Below, in pieces: positions 19,583 to 20,647 of a stretch of DNA of 20,647 nucleotides. The notes beneath the pieces were generated by a model that saw only the letters and a program-made list of their open reading frames with translations, ran no database searches and was not told where the DNA came from. How positions within the stretch are numbered: position 1 is the first letter of the stretch; each line of letters opens with the position of its first letter. The translations under genes were made by a program, and so were the position numbers. Location: the IMG/VR virus record IMGVR_UViG_3300044729_001513, positions 1 to 20,647 of that record. The stretch is one strand, 5' to 3'. Source of the stretch: a virus.

Positions 19583-19860
19583 TATTCATCTCCTTCAACT
19601 AGATCATAGGTAATATCATACCCACCTTTTCGTGAGGTCCACCAATCATCATAATCATGATCCCAGTCGATCTCTACGTCATTCTCCCAAGCATCATCTA
19701 TAACATCCTCAATTGAAATTTCACCATTTTCAATATCTTTGAATAACTTGGATATTTCTTCTTCACTATGTTCAGGATAGACTTCAGAGAGAAAATCTTC
19801 CGTAATCTCAAACGTATAACGAGAATCTACCTGATGCCATTCGTGCTTCATCACTTTCAT
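19582..19860 (-). CDS. Acidic small phage protein of unknown function
   Basis: 92 residues, strongly acidic, ending in a conserved-looking block VEIDWDHDYDDWWTSRKGGYD. The middle is a helix (SEEEISKLFKDIENGEISIE). The clustered Asp/Trp might bind metal or mimic DNA, but nothing proves it. SD GAGGTG lies inside the end of the phosphoesterase gene and supports the first ATG. Confidence 0.6.
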   Translation of the reverse strand: MKVMKHEWHQVDSRYTFEITEDFLSEVYPEHSEEEISKLFKDIENGEISIEDVIDDAWENDVEIDWDHDYDDWWTSRKGGYDITYDLVEGDE

Positions 19861-19861
19861 T

Positions 19862-20647
19862 TTACACCTCTACATATTTCAGTTTAAAATCGTCCGCACG
19901 GCTTTCATACCCATCATAACCACGAGGATTACATACAACACGGGTAGTACCAACCATATAATCAAACTCATCATGGGTGTGACCGTGCGTCCACAATTTG
20001 ATGTTTCGGTTATTCAAAATAAACTCTGTGAGGTCACTTGAATAGGCTCCATTGATTAAATGATCCCTAGCATATTTAGGCTTAACACTTTCCTTTGTTG
20101 GTGCATGATGACCCACAACAACAAACTTTGTATTAGGATTCAATGACAAACAAGTTTTCAGTCTAGTCAAAAACTGCTCATGATCCTTCATAGCATCTTC
20201 GGGAAGAAACCGACAACCTTCACCAACTTTTTCGTTGGTCACTAAACGAAAATCATTCATTCTATGCTGAACCGTACTGGTAGTAATTGGATCGTTTTTG
20301 TTCATATCAGTCCACAATGTACCACCAAAGAAAATAACATCATCAATACGAAGGCTCTCTTTGTCTAGGATAACGAGATTATCGAATCTAAACACCTTAC
20401 GGAGTATAGGCAAAGTATCACCAAAGTCGCCATGGTAGTGTTCATGGTTACCTGCGATAAACAATACCATCTTGAATTCTTTGCAGCAGTTTTCAACAAA
20501 ATTATAAAATTTTTGTGCCCTGAGTGCGCCATCATCCATGATAGGATCATGTAATAGTTCAAGGTCTTTGGCAACTAGAATATCACCACCAAGAATCAAT
20601 ACATCGGCACCTTCTTCATTACGAAGGACCAGGTCACCAAACTCAAG
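19862..20647 (-). CDS. Calcineurin-like metallophosphoesterase, N-terminus beyond the window
   Basis: The frame stays open to the right edge, so at least 261 residues are present and the start is missing; the first visible residues are LEFGDLVLRNEEGADVLILGGD in pieces, just after where the D-x-H motif should be. Visible metal motifs: GGDI, AGNHEHYHGD, VVGHHAP and WTHGHTHDEFDY. The family hydrolyses phosphomono- or diesters; such enzymes occur in many phages with unknown substrates. It leads the run of small coupled ORFs toward 15 kb. It differs clearly from the LpxH-like enzyme at 14.1-15.0 kb. Confidence 0.8.
   Translation of the reverse strand, partial: LEFGDLVLRNEEGADVLILGGDILVAKDLELLHDPIMDDGALRAQKFYNFVENCCKEFKMVLFIAGNHEHYHGDFGDTLPILRKVFRFDNLVILDKESLRIDDVIFFGGTLWTDMNKNDPITTSTVQHRMNDFRLVTNEKVGEGCRFLPEDAMKDHEQFLTRLKTCLSLNPNTKFVVVGHHAPTKESVKPKYARDHLINGAYSSDLTEFILNNRNIKLWTHGHTHDEFDYMVGTTRVVCNPRGYDGYESRADDFKLKYVEV

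Noticed and set aside
1-20647. Transposons, integrases or attachment sites
   Set aside because: No transposase, integrase or terminal inverted repeats were recognised on either strand.

Overview
This window looks like part of the genome of a T4-like myovirus, AT-rich and densely packed. The diagnostic genes are a baseplate gp26/gp51 pair, the T4-order block gp32 - gp59 - gp33, a phage-type PhoH ATPase, a PD-(D/E)XK exonuclease, several phage 2OG-Fe(II) oxygenases and many small conserved phage ORFs. The gene set resembles T4-like phages of aquatic Proteobacteria and cyanobacteria. Two features point to a proteobacterial, possibly betaproteobacterial and methylotrophic, host: a tmRNA with tag ANDESYALAA and a PqqA-like PQQ precursor peptide. 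The host assignment is inference.

Layout. Positions 1-3572 (+ strand) hold late virion genes: the end of gp26, gp51 in the -1 frame behind a T-TTT-TTC slippery heptamer, and two related tail proteins, one with a lysozyme-like domain and one with tape-measure-like hydrophobic segments. A rho-independent terminator (3571-3594) separates them from the rest, which is all on the - strand. Reading the - strand from the right end: a metallophosphoesterase (cut by the window edge) heads a long run of small, translationally coupled ORFs of mostly unknown function (about 20.6 to 15.0 kb). Next come an LpxH-like phosphoesterase, a nested small exported-looking protein, a GT2 glycosyltransferase, and then, behind a perfect TTGACA-17-TATAAT promoter, an oxygenase, two small ORFs, PhoH and a Gly-rich adhesin-like protein. 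Two more oxygenases and the exonuclease follow.

The most interesting stretch is 8.74 to 6.8 kb. A TTGACA-17-TACAAT promoter precedes two tiny membrane peptides and a circularly permuted, two-piece tmRNA gene. After a fourth oxygenase come a TTGACA-18-TATACT promoter, a 5'-terminal palindrome, a 24-codon pqqA and a rubrerythrin. The final block (6.7 to 3.6 kb) has a small conserved ORF, a SleB-type cell wall hydrolase, gp33, gp59, a HAD deoxyribonucleotidase and gp32. The gp32 leader carries a perfect 11-bp tandem repeat.

Possible joint logic (inference): the replication and late-transcription genes are conserved core. The tmRNA would rescue stalled ribosomes or tag proteins during infection. 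PqqA and rubrerythrin could support PQQ-dependent oxidation and peroxide handling in the infected cell. Hydrolase, glycosyltransferase and phosphoesterase genes act on the cell envelope. Most start/stop junctions are ATGA or TAATG overlaps, so translational coupling is pervasive.
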